DNA of 64,000 bases from Centrapalus pauciflorus (lineage: Eukaryota > Streptophyta > Magnoliopsida > Asterales > Asteraceae): assembly GCA_020465985.1 (NCBI GenBank), contig JAANYP010000169.1, positions 62,001 to 126,000 on the forward strand. The letters run 5' to 3'. Every line of letters begins with the position of its first letter. Position 1 is the stretch's first letter. Under the pieces are notes generated by a model, which worked only from the letters and a program-made list of their open reading frames with translations, was not told where the DNA came from and did not search any database. Shown here piece by piece: positions 22,921 through 35,081 of the stretch. The position numbers were made by a program, and so were the translations under genes.

Positions 22921-23865
22921 TGTAATTCTTTTATATTGTTTGATACCATAGACGTTGAGATCACGAGTGAGCATGTAGTATAGGCTTAAGAGATTTACAT
23001 ATATGCTTAGTCTTGGTGATCAAAATTTCACTTTAGAATTTGTATTTATAATTACTAAGAGATTGAATGTGATTGTGGTATGGAATAGTTGGATGCTTAT
23101 AATGCTCATGTTATTTGTTCAAGAAGCAAGATTTAAATTTCGAGTGAGTAGATAAGAATATATGTATTTATAGTGTTTTGATGCAACAAGAAAGAGTAAG
23201 CACTTATTGATTGAGGTAGCTGAAAAGCCATGATAGAAAAGATTTGATACACGACTTAGAATTTGGCTGCGATAATGTTACATTGAAGATACAGAGATGT
23301 TAATGAGATGGTAAAGAATGTCGGCTAGTCATTGATACGTAAAGACGTAAATCTTACTTTGTCATGCACTAGGAAAGAATTACCTATTTTGGATTTATTA
23401 AGATAAGCATTATCAGTTAACATTTGATGTTTATGCACATGATTAGATTCACATTATTTTACGGGTGATTGAGAGTTATTCAGGATCGATCGAAGATATT
23501 CAGTTTAAGCGTAGATCAGTTAAGTTTGAAGTAGATAGTTATGTGATGCTAAGAGTATCGCCTGGGAATGAGATTATACAAATTAAGAAGCTTAATCCTA
23601 AGTTCATTATAATGTGTCGGATTATAAAATGCATAGGTGCACAAGATTATCAATTAGGATTACCATTGGAGTTTGTTAATGAACATGATGGATATGATTT
23701 TAGTTTTTTTTTTTCTTAAAAAAAAGAAAATTTTGAAGAATGCCGATAGGATGATACCCACTCCGGATGATAAGATTGATACGAGGCTTAGAAATGTCAA
23801 GATGATTTAATCGAGGTGGCGTGTTACCGAAATTCGAATTATATGTAGAATTTTAAGACAGAGAT
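22921..23865 (+). pseudogene. GypA pol remnant with large internal deletion
   Basis: Where about 3 kb of protease-RT-RNase H-integrase would be expected there is under 1 kb. A protease-like 'CDCGMEYW' relic stands near 23065-23090. The integrase C-terminus is recognisable at 23465-23719 (VDSYVMLRVSPGNE ... QLGLPLEF). Reverse transcriptase and the integrase core are absent. The same shortened arrangement occurs at 58196-59138, so the deletion predates the duplication of the family or of this locus. Confidence 0.75.
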
Positions 23866-25075
23866 ACTGTAATCATACTCTTCATCTCTCCAAACATCAT
23901 TAATTGAGGTAAATACTATCAATCTTTAGTTTTCGGTATTGGAGGTTATTTGTAGATTTTGGTAATATGAATGTGCTTTTTATGAGATTAGAAATGTTTT
24001 ATGAATCTGAAAATGAACTACTATCTGTAAGAATAATCTATCACTTTCTTCATATTCAAGTTTAAAAACTTCCTATGAGCTTCAATGGTGGTTTAGTGGG
24101 TGTTTGTTTTTAATCCGAAAATTTATATAAGAATGATCTAAAAGTGTTTAGAAACCACATTAGAAGGATTATATATGCTTTAATTCGGATTTGATGATGA
24201 ATAGCTAGGTCCAATAAAATTTGGAGTTTGAGATTTTGAGAGAATTTTATTAAAAAAAAGAGGTTTGATTAGGAATGGAGTTGTGTGTGTTAATGGAATC
24301 GGCCGAGACCGCCGTGACCATTTCTTGATTGACCCGCTTTGGTCAAATGGATGAAAATTAGGTTAGTGTGTGGGCTAATAATCTATTTGGTGTTGGGCTT
24401 TGTTTTTTTTTTTTTTCTTCTTTTTGACTTCACCGAGAGAGAAAGTGGGTAAGGTGGGTTGCCATTTTTTTTTATTTTATTTTGGGCTGGTGATTGTTTA
24501 TTTTTATTTATTTTGTTTGAGTTGCAATTATTCTTTTAAATAAAATTGGGTTTGAGTGTTTTATTAATTGGGTTTTATTGGTTTTGCCAACTCTTTTATT
24601 GTTTTATTTTTAGTTATTTATTTTGGTTGTTGCGTGCTAAGAGAAGAAAAAGAGTTATGGGGCTTTGTTTTAATTTTAATTTTTTTTCATTTCTTCTTTC
24701 CGGAATTGTTATTTAATTGTGTGGGACAATTTAATTATTTAAGTTATCAATGAAATCATGTGAAATAGATTGAATAGGTTTATATAATTTATTTTATAAA
24801 TTAGGATGAGTAATAATTGTCAAGTAGATTAAACACTATTAATTTATTTAATTAATAGAATTGATAACGGACTTAGATACTTATAAAGTTAAAAATATTG
24901 ATAAATAGGCAATGTACTTTGTTATCAGGATTCTAGTGGTTTGATTGAGACGTGTGGCTTTCGCTAGTACTTCCAGCTGATTTTGGTAATCGTTTGGCGG
25001 GTTACAGATTACGAGCACTGTGAGTAATTGATTTAATTTCGCAAATGATCATAAATGATATGTTTGCATTGGATA
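23866..25075 (+). mobile_element. GypA middle LTR, truncated at both ends
   Basis: The sequence matches 19395-20512 of the 5' LTR with high identity. It lacks the first 370 bp and the last 700 bp. It lacks the GC-rich patch (19850-19985) and has about 195 bp of extra T-rich sequence (24465-24690). It is cut at 25076 by the copia LTR. Confidence 0.88.
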
Positions 25076-25418
25076 TGTTATAATGTATTCCCTTTATAAA
25101 TCTGCACTTTAATGTTTCTTTTGTCAATCACAAGAAGAATCAAGCTCAATAATTGTGAAATGATGAAGAAGACAATATGAATGTTGAGAGAATATAAGTT
25201 GGCGGCTGCAATAGTATATTGAATATTCAACCGTGTACAAGGTTACAAACCCTAGGAGCCTATACATAGGCTCCTTTAATTAACTATGGAGCATTGTCAC
25301 AATTGCCCCCTTGACTTTTACATAGAAATAAAATACAAAGGAAATAAATAGAAGACTAAACAATAAGTAAATAATTATTACAAAATAAGTCCACATGATC
25401 GAAATTAAATATCTAACA
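25076..25418 (-). mobile_element. CopA 3' LTR
   Basis: A 343-bp LTR with TGTTA...TAACA ends (plus strand TGTTATAATG to ATATCTAACA), directly next to a polypurine tract. It holds an AGGAGCCTAT-AC-ATAGGCTCCT perfect hairpin around 25253-25274. Just inside this, on the minus strand, is a TATGTATAGG box. No partner LTR is found in the window. Confidence 0.82.
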
Positions 25419-25419
25419 A

Positions 25420-25432
25420 TCTCCCCCTTTTC
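25420..25432 (-). other. CopA polypurine tract
   Basis: Minus-strand GAAAAGGGGGAGA immediately 5' of the LTR, the priming site for plus-strand DNA synthesis. The stop codon of the extra ORF lies only a few bases upstream. Confidence 0.85.
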
Positions 25433-25434
25433 GA

Positions 25435-28400
25435 TCAACGTGGAGGTCCTGGAACTATGGCATGATCGGTAGATTCGCGGAGTCCAAGGATGGCGTCAAA
25501 ACGTCTAACCACTTGTCTCATATGTAGCCTTTCGTTCAGGAGTTCAATGCCGCTGAGGGTATCCTGAATTTCCTTCGGTGAGCATCTTTGTTCTGGATCT
25601 GGTTGAGCATCATATTTTTGAACTTTTTGAGTAAGCGCGACTCTAACCAATCTGAGAGTACCGTTGGAGTAACAGGGAAGATCCTCAAAGCGCATGAACC
25701 TTTTGTAGCCCTTCTGATTTACAAAAATGACACCCGGGCCTCCTCTAAAGATAACTCTGTAGGCAGGATGGTGGGCGAGAAGGAAGCTGTCTTGTTCAGG
25801 TGCTCGTAGACCCACTTTAACCATCGCGCTCTCTATCGCCATTTGGAAGTCTCTGAGGCACATGATAATAGAGCGGCGGTTCATACTTCGAACAAGGGCA
25901 CCTACGGCAGTCATGTGAGACAGACGTTGTTTAATATGATTTTTCAATCGGTTGTGTAAGAATTCAACATCGTCCACACTTATGAAGTCCAGGTCATTCT
26001 CGTAGAACTCTTCAACCTGCCATCTTCTCTTTCTACCTGAAAGGCAGGATAGAATACTTTTGCCCTTCTGCACATGGTGATGGTCATGAGTTTCTTTATC
26101 TTTGATTTTGAGATTTTTGACCTCCTCTCCCTGAGCATTAATTGATAGTATTCACCCTGTTCAGCTTTGGTTACGTTGGTCAGTTCCATTAGGAGGCGTC
26201 TGCTGAAAGACCCATGTTTCTTTCTGAATACCATCTTAAATCGTTCTTCTAGGAACGGATTCTGAAATTGTTCCGGAGGAAATTTCTGAAGGAATTCTTT
26301 GAGGCCCTGAACGGGGGGTTCTTCTATTTCAGATTTTTTAGCTTCTAGCAATTTGATGATTGTCCCCCGCCGTTCTTGACTTAGTTCCTCTTTCTCTTCA
26401 GGTGGAAGAGTTTGTACTTTTCCCTTCGAATAACGATCCACCCAATACATATCATCTCTCCTATATTCACCGGGTCCTAAAGGGGTCTCATCAAAGCAAT
26501 CTACCCTCTTGGTTTGTGAAGGACCTGGTTGTTCAGTTTGTTGGACAATGGGAGGACTTGGAGATCTTGGCGGGCCTTGGACTAGATGGGATTCTTTGAG
26601 TGATGGGGGAGCTTGGATGGATGATAGAATTTCTTGCTGTAGAGCTGGTGGTGGTGAGTTTAGGAAATTAAAGGAGGAAGATGATGAATTTTTAGGTGAT
26701 TCTGGCTCAGGCTTAGGAATGATTAAAGGTTCGTTGTCCTTAGTATCGGAGTCTGAGTCAGACACCAATATGATTTCAACTTTTTCATGAACGGGCTCAA
26801 ACTCAACCAGAGCTGTCATTGGATCCAGTGGAGCTGGACCCTCAAACATGGGCTCGTCTTCTAACATCAGGTATTCCTGAGCCTCTTGCATCTTTTCCCC
26901 TGACCCCTGAACCTCTGTATATTCTGTGTCTGCTCCCCCTACAATCAACATGAGGTCCTCAGGCTGAGTTTTCTGGCGTTTCTCCCCTCATGGCGATCAG
27001 GGTCGTCCTGATCGTCATGTTTCCTTTTCTGGGACTCAGCCTGAGGACGGCACTGAAGCTCAATGACTGCAAACTCAAGACGGTCCATTCTGGAGTTGAG
27101 TTGCTCCTGGACTTGAAGGATTAGGCGAGTGAGCGCGTCTATCTTGTCTGAGAGCTCTGCAATTTGTGTCTGGACTGAATGGGATCCTGGTGGAGGCAGA
27201 TCCTTAGAAGCGACACCCTTACCCTTTATAAGTGAGAGAAGGGAGGTGTGACGTTCCTCAGCAGCCTCCTTTTGGGCTTCTAGGTCAGCCCGGGTAGCAA
27301 CTCCGGCAGCACGAAGAGCTGCCGTTAACATTTCCAAGTAAATTGGGAGATGGCCTGAAGTGGATGGCGTTGATGGAGCCACTTCAGGTCTTCCTTCTGT
27401 CATTTCTGGCTCCACTATGGGACGCTCAGATCCAGAAGTTTGTTGAGCTGCCACGGAGGCAGCTCGAGGGGATGCCACAAAGGCATCGTGTTGTGTGTAT
27501 TGGTGGGGAGGGAATCGTGAATGAAAGAGGTTCGGTCACGTGGGGTGGAGTGTGACCTCGTTCAACACCGCCGCTCTCCGGATGAGAGGGCGATGGTATA
27601 TGTGGTGTATCTCCGTGGAATGAAATAGCACCCTGTAGAGAGGATGCTAAGTGGGTGGAGGGGGTTAGTTCGACCATCGGACTTATGGTCTTCGAGTGGG
27701 TAGTCCGGCTGATAGGGCTGCGATCACCCTCAGAAGTGATTTCTATCCCTCGTACGACAGAGACGGTTCGTTCGGAATCCGCCGCCTCTGCCGCCTCACC
27801 GACTTCTCCCTCGCTCACAAACACATTCTCCCGCTCACCTAACCCCAAGGATTGTTGTACCTCTGCCTCATCTCCCTCGTCCTCACTCAAACTATCCTCA
27901 CCTACGGACTGGCTAGGCTCAGTCGGTTCTTACTGAGCCTCATCCGGATAAAACACTCGTATATATGCCCGAACCCTTTCCAATTGCCTTGCCTTTAGGA
28001 GAAGGGACAGTGGGATGGTCATTATCGGCACAGACGGAGCCCCTTTTGGCGGATTCAGCTTCTGGATAGCCACTGTAGGGTAGACATCGGCCTCAGGACG
28101 CTCATGAATGTCCTCATCGTTATCCATGGCGTATTGTATGATGAGCTACAGGAAACGTTTGAGAGGAATGTATTTGCGTCCTCTTTTGGTGCCCCTCTCC
28201 ATATGGACTCTCTTCAATTCCTCGAAGAGGAATGCTGCGTAGTCTACGTGGCGGTCGAATGCAAAGCCGGTGAACATGGCGAGGACCTGTGTGGAGGCTG
28301 AGTTGTGGCCTGAATGTTTAGCAGTGAAGCATTTATTGAGGACATCGAACAGAATCCTCCAATGAGACTGGAGATTCTTGATTTTAAAATCAGATGGTTT

Positions 28401-28913
28401 GGTAAGAGGGCCGTCATATCCCAATGTTTGTATTTTTGAGAGGGTTTCTTGGACGGAAGGAATGGGAACAAATTGAAAGCGGGTTGGCAAATAGGCTTCG
28501 GGAGGTAGGTGAAGTATATGGCGTATGGCAGCGATGGTTATCTTGACTGGAACACAGTCAATGGTGGAAGTGAAATGAGGTTCAGCGTCGTGGACAAACT
28601 GCAATCGGTTCCAAAATTGTTGCAGGTATATTTGGGGAACGACGATTGCTGTAGAAAGGGAGTAGTATATGTGGTGGTGAATGAGGATGTCGAAGGCTAG
28701 AGTTTGTGGTTCTTTTGTGAGGATGGAGACATCGAGCTGCCAGTTATGGGGTATGAACTCGACAAACTCGGCTTGAGGGAGAATGGATTGTTCGGGTAGT
28801 TGGGCGTTGTTATTGGGAATTGGGGATGGGGTAGGGTAAGAACAACAACGGGTTCCATCATTCGTGTAAAGGTCCATCAAAGTTAGAATAGAAGACTCTA
28901 AATGATATGACAT
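25435..28913 (-). pseudogene. CopA extra ORF (SIRE-type ORF3/env-like position), about 1160 codons, broken
   Basis: A long reading frame 3' of pol and ending TGA just before the polypurine tract, where SIRE elements carry an 'env-like' or additional ORF of uncertain role. Pieces: 28913-28146, 28127-27930 and 27890-27426 are in one frame, separated by in-frame stops. Shifts near 27450, 26950 and 26030 lead to the frames ending at 26945, 25980 and 25435. The N-terminal quarter is globular (IPHNWQLDVSILTKEPQTL; GHNSASTQVLAMFTGFAFDR). The middle is acidic and Ser/Pro-rich; a coiled coil follows (IAELSDKIDALTRLILQVQE), then a basic, globular C-terminus. I see no signal peptide or clear transmembrane segment, so an envelope role is not supported. 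Confidence 0.75.
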
Positions 28914-30919
28914 TGATATGAAGTCTAGATAAGTGTGAAATAGAAACTGTCTGATCTGTTTAAAGCATCGGGTCTTTATTAGTAGAATAAAATTCTACTG
29001 AATAAAGTCCAAAGTCAATCATTAAGAGACCAATGTTAGATCAGTCTATTTCACTCAAACACTAATCCTAACTCTAATCAATGGTGCATCGGAATGAAAA
29101 TATTTTTGGGATTTTTGATTTATAGAGAAAATGTAAAGAAAATGAAAAATTGAAAAATATGCTAAGTGTTGGAGTTCGGATGGACCGAATTCGGATGAAC
29201 AATGCCATCGAATTCAGATCCGGCCGAAATCCGGATGATGTATGATGAATGATAGTTGGGGGTCCAAATTCGGATGATGTGAGTGGATAATGATGGCCCG
29301 AATTCGGATAGGGACCGAAAATGATGTATGCAATGTTCATGAATGGACTCACTTCGGATGGAACACCTAATTCGGATGGGTACCGAATTCGGATTCCATC
29401 CGATTTCGGATGAACAGTACTGAAAGACTTAGACTTTGATGAACACATTTTTTTTTTTTTGAAATTTTCCTGAGGGACCGAATTCGTATGGGATATGCAT
29501 TTCGGATGAGGTCCGAATTCGGGTCAACAATGAATTGTGAAATGACTTAATGAACATTTTGAAAATTTCAGACTTTCTATGAAGGACCGAATTCGGATCA
29601 ACAGTGGTCCGAATTCGGATGCACAGTGTCCGAATTCGGTCTTTGTATTTTGAAAAACTTGAAAATATGTCTAAGTGGGACATCCAACTTCGGGGCTTGG
29701 TCCGAATTCGAACGTCCGAATTGCAGCAGTTCATTTAATGAGTTCATGCAACATGCAACGTGAATAGTGGTGATTGTGACAAAAATGCATGAAATTAAAG
29801 ATCCTAGACTAAAAACATATAAGGAACATTTTATATAACTACAACTAAGTAAATATAACACATTAAACTACCTAAAATTAGCAAAAACCAAAGTAAAAAA
29901 CCTACTAAAATTTGAAAATCAAAAACACATTTAAGAAGTTAAATACTGAAAGAAAGTTAGAAACATGTTGCCTGATGATGCAGAAGTCGAAAAATGCAAG
30001 AAAAACGGAGAAAAACGAGGTTGCACAAAGTTTGAATCGGTGGTTATGGAGGATGTGGGCGGTGGTCGTCGACGAGAGAAAGAAGAGAAAGAGATGAAGA
30101 AAACTTCAAGTGAAGAAAGGTGGAGTCTTTGACCGTTGACCCGCCCTTTTAAAGGGTCTCTGGTCGGGTCGGTCTGCTAGATCCGCGCCAAAATGGGAGA
30201 TGGGCCGCCGGATTTTAATTCACCACACACACACAAAAAAAATAAATCAAGGGAATTTGGGCCTTAAACATTAATAGAAACAACATAACAAATGTAAACA
30301 ACAATTTAAACAGAAAAAATGACCCAAATTATTACATCTTTTTTGTAGTTTTCTTTGAAATAAAAATAAGTAAAAACAAAATAAAATATTTTTGGTATTT
30401 TATTTTAGCATTTAAGTTAAGATAAAAATAAAATAAAATAAGATAAGATAAAATATTTTTGGCTTTTTGATAAATTTGAACAACTAAAATCTTTTTGGGA
30501 TTTTCTGACCTATTAAATTAAACTTAAAATTAAAATAAGATATAACCAACCTAAATATTTAAAAATAAAAATAATAAAACTAAAAGGAACCAAGAATTAT
30601 AAAAATTAACATCCTAACTATACTCCCCCTCAAATAAATATTTATTCGTTTCCTTTTCCTTTTCAGATTAAGTTCTTGAACCTTTTTAGCCTTAAAGATA
30701 CAGACAAACCTGGATTATGTTTGCATCCCACTCAGTGATGAACAATTCACACAGCAATTTGTCAGGATCATTAATTATTAAAAATGTACATAGATAAGGA
30801 AATATTGAGTTTCAATTTTGTGACACAATCCTTAAATTTAAATAACAGATATTTTATAAAATAAAGAAATTTCAAACATGATTGTTTGAAATAGAATTAT
30901 TTAAGACAATATCTGATAT
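28914..30919 (-). other. CopA spacer between extra ORF and pol, with CCGAATTCGG array
   Basis: No coding region is supported. 29165-29725 holds many copies of the palindrome CCGAATTCGG or close variants, usually in the phrase 'gaccgaattcggatgaaca' with irregular spacing. 30125-30175 has two W-box cores in 'tttgaccgttgacccg' and a self-complementary 'ccctttTAAAGGG'-like patch. The rest is A-rich. Related repeats stand in the 5' untranslated region at 45940-46555. Function unknown. Confidence 0.75.
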
Positions 30920-33049
30920 TTAATTGGAAGGCGGATTCAACATGCCGATATAAGATACTAAAAACTGAAAATGAGGTTCGTCTAAAGCTTTAGTAAATAT
31001 ATCCACAAGTTGATATTCTGTGCCAACAAAATACAACTCAATGGTTCACTTTTCTACGTGATCTTTAATAAAATGATACCTGATATCTATGTGTTTCGTT
31101 CGAGAGTGCTGCACGGGATTGCTAGAGATGGCAATTGCACTTCGAGAATCGCAGTAAATTGGGATATTGGTGAGTGAGAATCCATAATCGCGTAATTGTG
31201 TTCTCATCCACAGCACTTGAGAGCAACAGCTTGCAGCTGCTACATACTCAGCCTCAGCTGTGGATGTTGAAACACAATTCTGCTTTTTGAAGGACCAACT
31301 CACCGGTCTATCTCCCAAGAACTGTATTCCTCCCGAAGTGCTTTTCCTATCAACTCTACAACCTGCTAAATCAGCATCTGAAAAAGCAGTAAGATCATAA
31401 TCGGTTCCCTTTGGATACCATAGCCTAAGATCGGGTGTACCCTTAAGATAACGAAAAATGCGTTTTACCGCAGTTAGGTGTGATTCTTTCGGGTCGGCCT
31501 GAAAGCGATCACAAAGACATGTTGAAAACATTATATCAGGCCTACTAGCAGTCAGATACAGTAAGGATCCTATCATCCCTCTGTAAGTTGTATTATCGAC
31601 ACTTTTCCCAGAAGGATCGGTGTCTAACTTACAGTTGGAGGCCATGGGAGTTGTGATACTCGTGCAAAAGTCTAACTTATACTTCTTGAGAATATCAAGA
31701 GTATATTTCGACTGGTTCACAAAAATCCCATTCTCAAGTTGTTTGACTTGTAATCCGAGGAAAAAATTCATTTCCCCCATCATACTCATCTCGAACCTGG
31801 ACTCCATTAGGGTTGAAAAATCCTTACAGAAATTACTGTCAGTGGATCCAAATATAATGTCGTCGACATATATCTGTACTAGCATTATGTGTGGGCCTTC
31901 CTTTTTCGTGAACAGAGTTGTGTCCACCACACCTTTGTTGAAACCGGCAGAAATAAGGAAATTAGAAAGACTATCATACCATGCGCGAGGTGTTTAAACC
32001 ATAGAGGGCTTTATCTAGCACATAAACATGGTCAGGTTTATGTGCGTCAACAAATCCTTGTGGTTGTTCAATGTACACCTCTTCGTTGAGTTCACCGTTA
32101 AGAAAGGCAGTCTTGACGTCCATTTGGTAGTCCTTGTGTGCCGCATACGCCAAGAAGATTCTGATCGCTTCGATCCGTGCAACTGGAGCGAAGGTTTCGT
32201 CATAATCTATCCCTTCTTGTTGTCGGTAGCCTTTGGCAACAAGTCTCGCTTTATTCCTTATCACAATGTCGTTCTCATCTCGTTTGTTCTTAAAGATCCA
32301 CTTAGTTTCGATCACTGTACGGTCTTTTGGTTTGGGAACTAACCGCCATACTTTGAGCTGTTCAAACTGGTTGAGTTCCTCTTGCATTGCAACTATGCAG
32401 TCTGGGTCTTTTAGGGCTTCATCCACACGAGCAGGCTCTATCATACTAAGGAATGATGCGAAGAGACATTCATTAGCAGATGCCCTACGTGTTTGGACTC
32501 CTATTGAAACATCACCAATGATCTGATCGGTTGGGTGACTTCGGGTCCATTTAGTCTCGTGTGGAAGGGGTGCTCGGGATGGAATCTCAGTGGTTAAAGT
32601 GGGGATGGATGAAGATTCATGGTCAATGGTTTCAAGTGATGGTACCACTAGTTCCGGTTCGATTTCCGAGTGTTCAGATGAAGGAAGGATATTTGGCATT
32701 ATATGTGAGGGTATTACAGGAGTAGATTCAACTGCGGATGTTTCAGTGGATGATGTTGATGGATGAGGGTATGATGTGGATGAAGATGGAGTGGATAAAC
32801 TTTGTGGTGCAGTTGAATTGGATGGATTACCTACATTATTGACAACATTAGACACATTAGCATTAGGACCGAAAAACTATACGTAAAAAGGATCAAACAA
32901 ATTAACTAAATCAGAAGAAGAAAAACAAGTAGGGTTAGTAGAAGAGTCTCCAGGAATTTGTGTAATGCGAGGTCCTCTATGATCAACTTCGGGTGCCAGT
33001 TCAGCCAACACATCAAATGTGACATGCACACTTTCATTGACTGTCCTGG
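30920..33049 (-). pseudogene. CopA pol, reverse transcriptase and RNase H part
   Basis: This continues the integrase after the GypB insertion (33045-33049 is one copy of the target duplication). Minus-strand motifs: WIFKNKRDENDIVIRNKARL and KGYRQQEGIDYDETFAPVAR at the RT start, MDVKTAFLNGEL, then YVDDIIFGS (catalytic DD), RPDIMFSTCLC, and RNase H with AYSDADLAGC-like 'FSDADLAGC', TAEAEYVAAASC and KHIDIRYHFIKDHV. Lesions: an in-frame stop near 32877, a frameshift after ALYGL near 31985, and a GGA-to-TGA-type stop at 31046. Pol then reads on as TIELYFVGTEYQLVDIFTKA to a natural end at 30920. Confidence 0.92.
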
Positions 33050-35081
33050 TGTGACACCCTTGCCACAACAACCACCATTACAAAACACCCAGGATTAATC
33101 ACCATCAAACAGCTATATAATGATCTGATAACCTAGCGTAAGTGCGGAAGCATATAAACAAAGTAGTGCAACAGTGACATACACCCTACGGTGCTACAAG
33201 GTACCATATCTAAGTCTACATACCCAATACAATTATTACAACATCCAGAATATAATACAATATTAACCCAAAGCATGATTACCGATTAAATAGTACCAAA
33301 TCTTCCGAATCTTCACAAATGACCTAACTAGAAGGTCCGGCGGCAGACTTCCCTTTTCCTGTAAAAAGTAAACAACGGAGAGGGTAAGCGAATGCTTAGT
33401 GAATACCAATGATTTTACACATTCCACAAATCCTTATGATGCCCCCTGAAGTAACACCGGTAACGCATACCTTATACTTCCACACGTACACATAGTACGC
33501 AAACCCGAGCCGCAACTCCTTCGAGATGACGCTCGGCATAAAAAAAAACAATCCATCTGAGGCAAACGTACGATCGGGGATGACCTACTGCCTATCCTGA
33601 CCACAGAGGTGTCAACTCTTGGTCATATAGCACAGTAACACCGGAGTACAGATGCGACCCTCAGGTCCATCAATAAGATGCACAACAAAGAAACGAACAT
33701 GCAACAAGTATGAATGTGCATCAACATATACGCAAATTAGTAGAGTTTCAAATGAAAGTGAAACAACATGCCTCAGCAGGCGAAGCAAAACATAAAGCAG
33801 ATGCAGACATGTTAAAATCAGAGGTACTCACAGTGGGTGCGTTAATAATCTTCAAGTTAATTTTTATTTCTCCTCGGGCTTTCAACCGGATCACAAAGTA
33901 CCCCACTGTGGGTTAAACAACACTACAAGGGACCTGTAATTCATTTGTAACAACACATCATGTCAATAATTGTTTAAATCCATAAAACCAAGTTTTACAA
34001 GTTCTGCAATATTTTTCCCCATTTTGGATCCATATCCAAATTCGAACCACAACTAAGTTTGAACCCAACTCAATTTCAAACCTTATCCTTTGAATGACTT
34101 TTGTTATTTTATGTATTGTCTATGGTTTCATTCATAATATTCGAGTTTAGAGAGTGGGTTTCAATTTTTAGGCATCAAATTCAAATTTTAGGGGTTAAAT
34201 TCGAATTTCCTTTCGAATTTGAGGCCAAAGTCGAACTCATGAGGATAAATTCGAACCATATTCGAATTTAGGGTCCTAAATTCGAATTTAGGGACATAAA
34301 CTCGAATTCCATGTGTTAAACTTGAATACATGCTCGAATTTAGTACAAAAATCGAGTTTGTTATTGCATTTTGAATATGTTCTTGGTATTTTCGAGTTTG
34401 TTCATATCTACAACTTAAATCCTTCATTCCTAAGCCTAAAATCATGAATATGTTAAGTATCAAGCCTAGATTCGATTATATTATGCATACTCGATCATAT
34501 TCTAGCTAAAACTCAAGCAAAATCGGCTTTATTCATGCAAGAAATGTCAAATTCGAATTTCATGTTTTCAAAACCGAGATATATAAACTTAAAAGGGTCG
34601 ATTCTTACCTCAATCCGTATGAAATCAAGAATCCAACCGTAGATTGTTGTAGTACTCCTCGAGATCTTTCCGATGACGTATAAATCTCGATAATCGGCCG
34701 GTCGGTTTGTGAGATAATCTAGAGAGAAGTAGAGAGCGTTTTCTAGAGAGAGAGTCTAGGGAGAGAGTGAAAATGTGAAAATGAAAGGCTTTTAGCCTTT
34801 TTATTCAACTTTCTTCATTTTTTCACATTTCACCCCTCAACTTAACCGGTTCCATAAAATACTGATTTATTCTTAAATTTATCATTACTAGCTTTTATAA
34901 TTCATACTACTTCCTAACAATAATTCAGAGTTTAAATTTTCTTAAACTTCGTAACTTCATAAAATAGCAACAAACTTTTAAATATCCCCAAATATATAAT
35001 AGTTGCTCATAATTCAACTTAATTATAACTTATCCACTTAAATAGATCTGAATTACAGTAATTGAATTCGAGGATGTTACA
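33050..35081 (-). mobile_element. GypB 3' LTR
   Basis: 2032 bp, plus strand TGTGACACCC to GAGGATGTTACA. Nearly identical to 38857-40885. Contains an AATTCGAATTT-rich array at about 34180-34340. The identical 68-codon frames at 33710 here and 39517 in the other LTR are LTR sequence, not a gene. Confidence 0.92.

Noticed and set aside
26360..28301. Plus-strand frames of 65-93 codons
   Set aside because: Complement of the CopA extra ORF, whose minus-strand frames carry the long continuous protein.
33710..33916. 68-codon frame, identical to one at 39517-39723
   Set aside because: It is duplicated because it lies in both GypB LTRs and has no recognisable domain.
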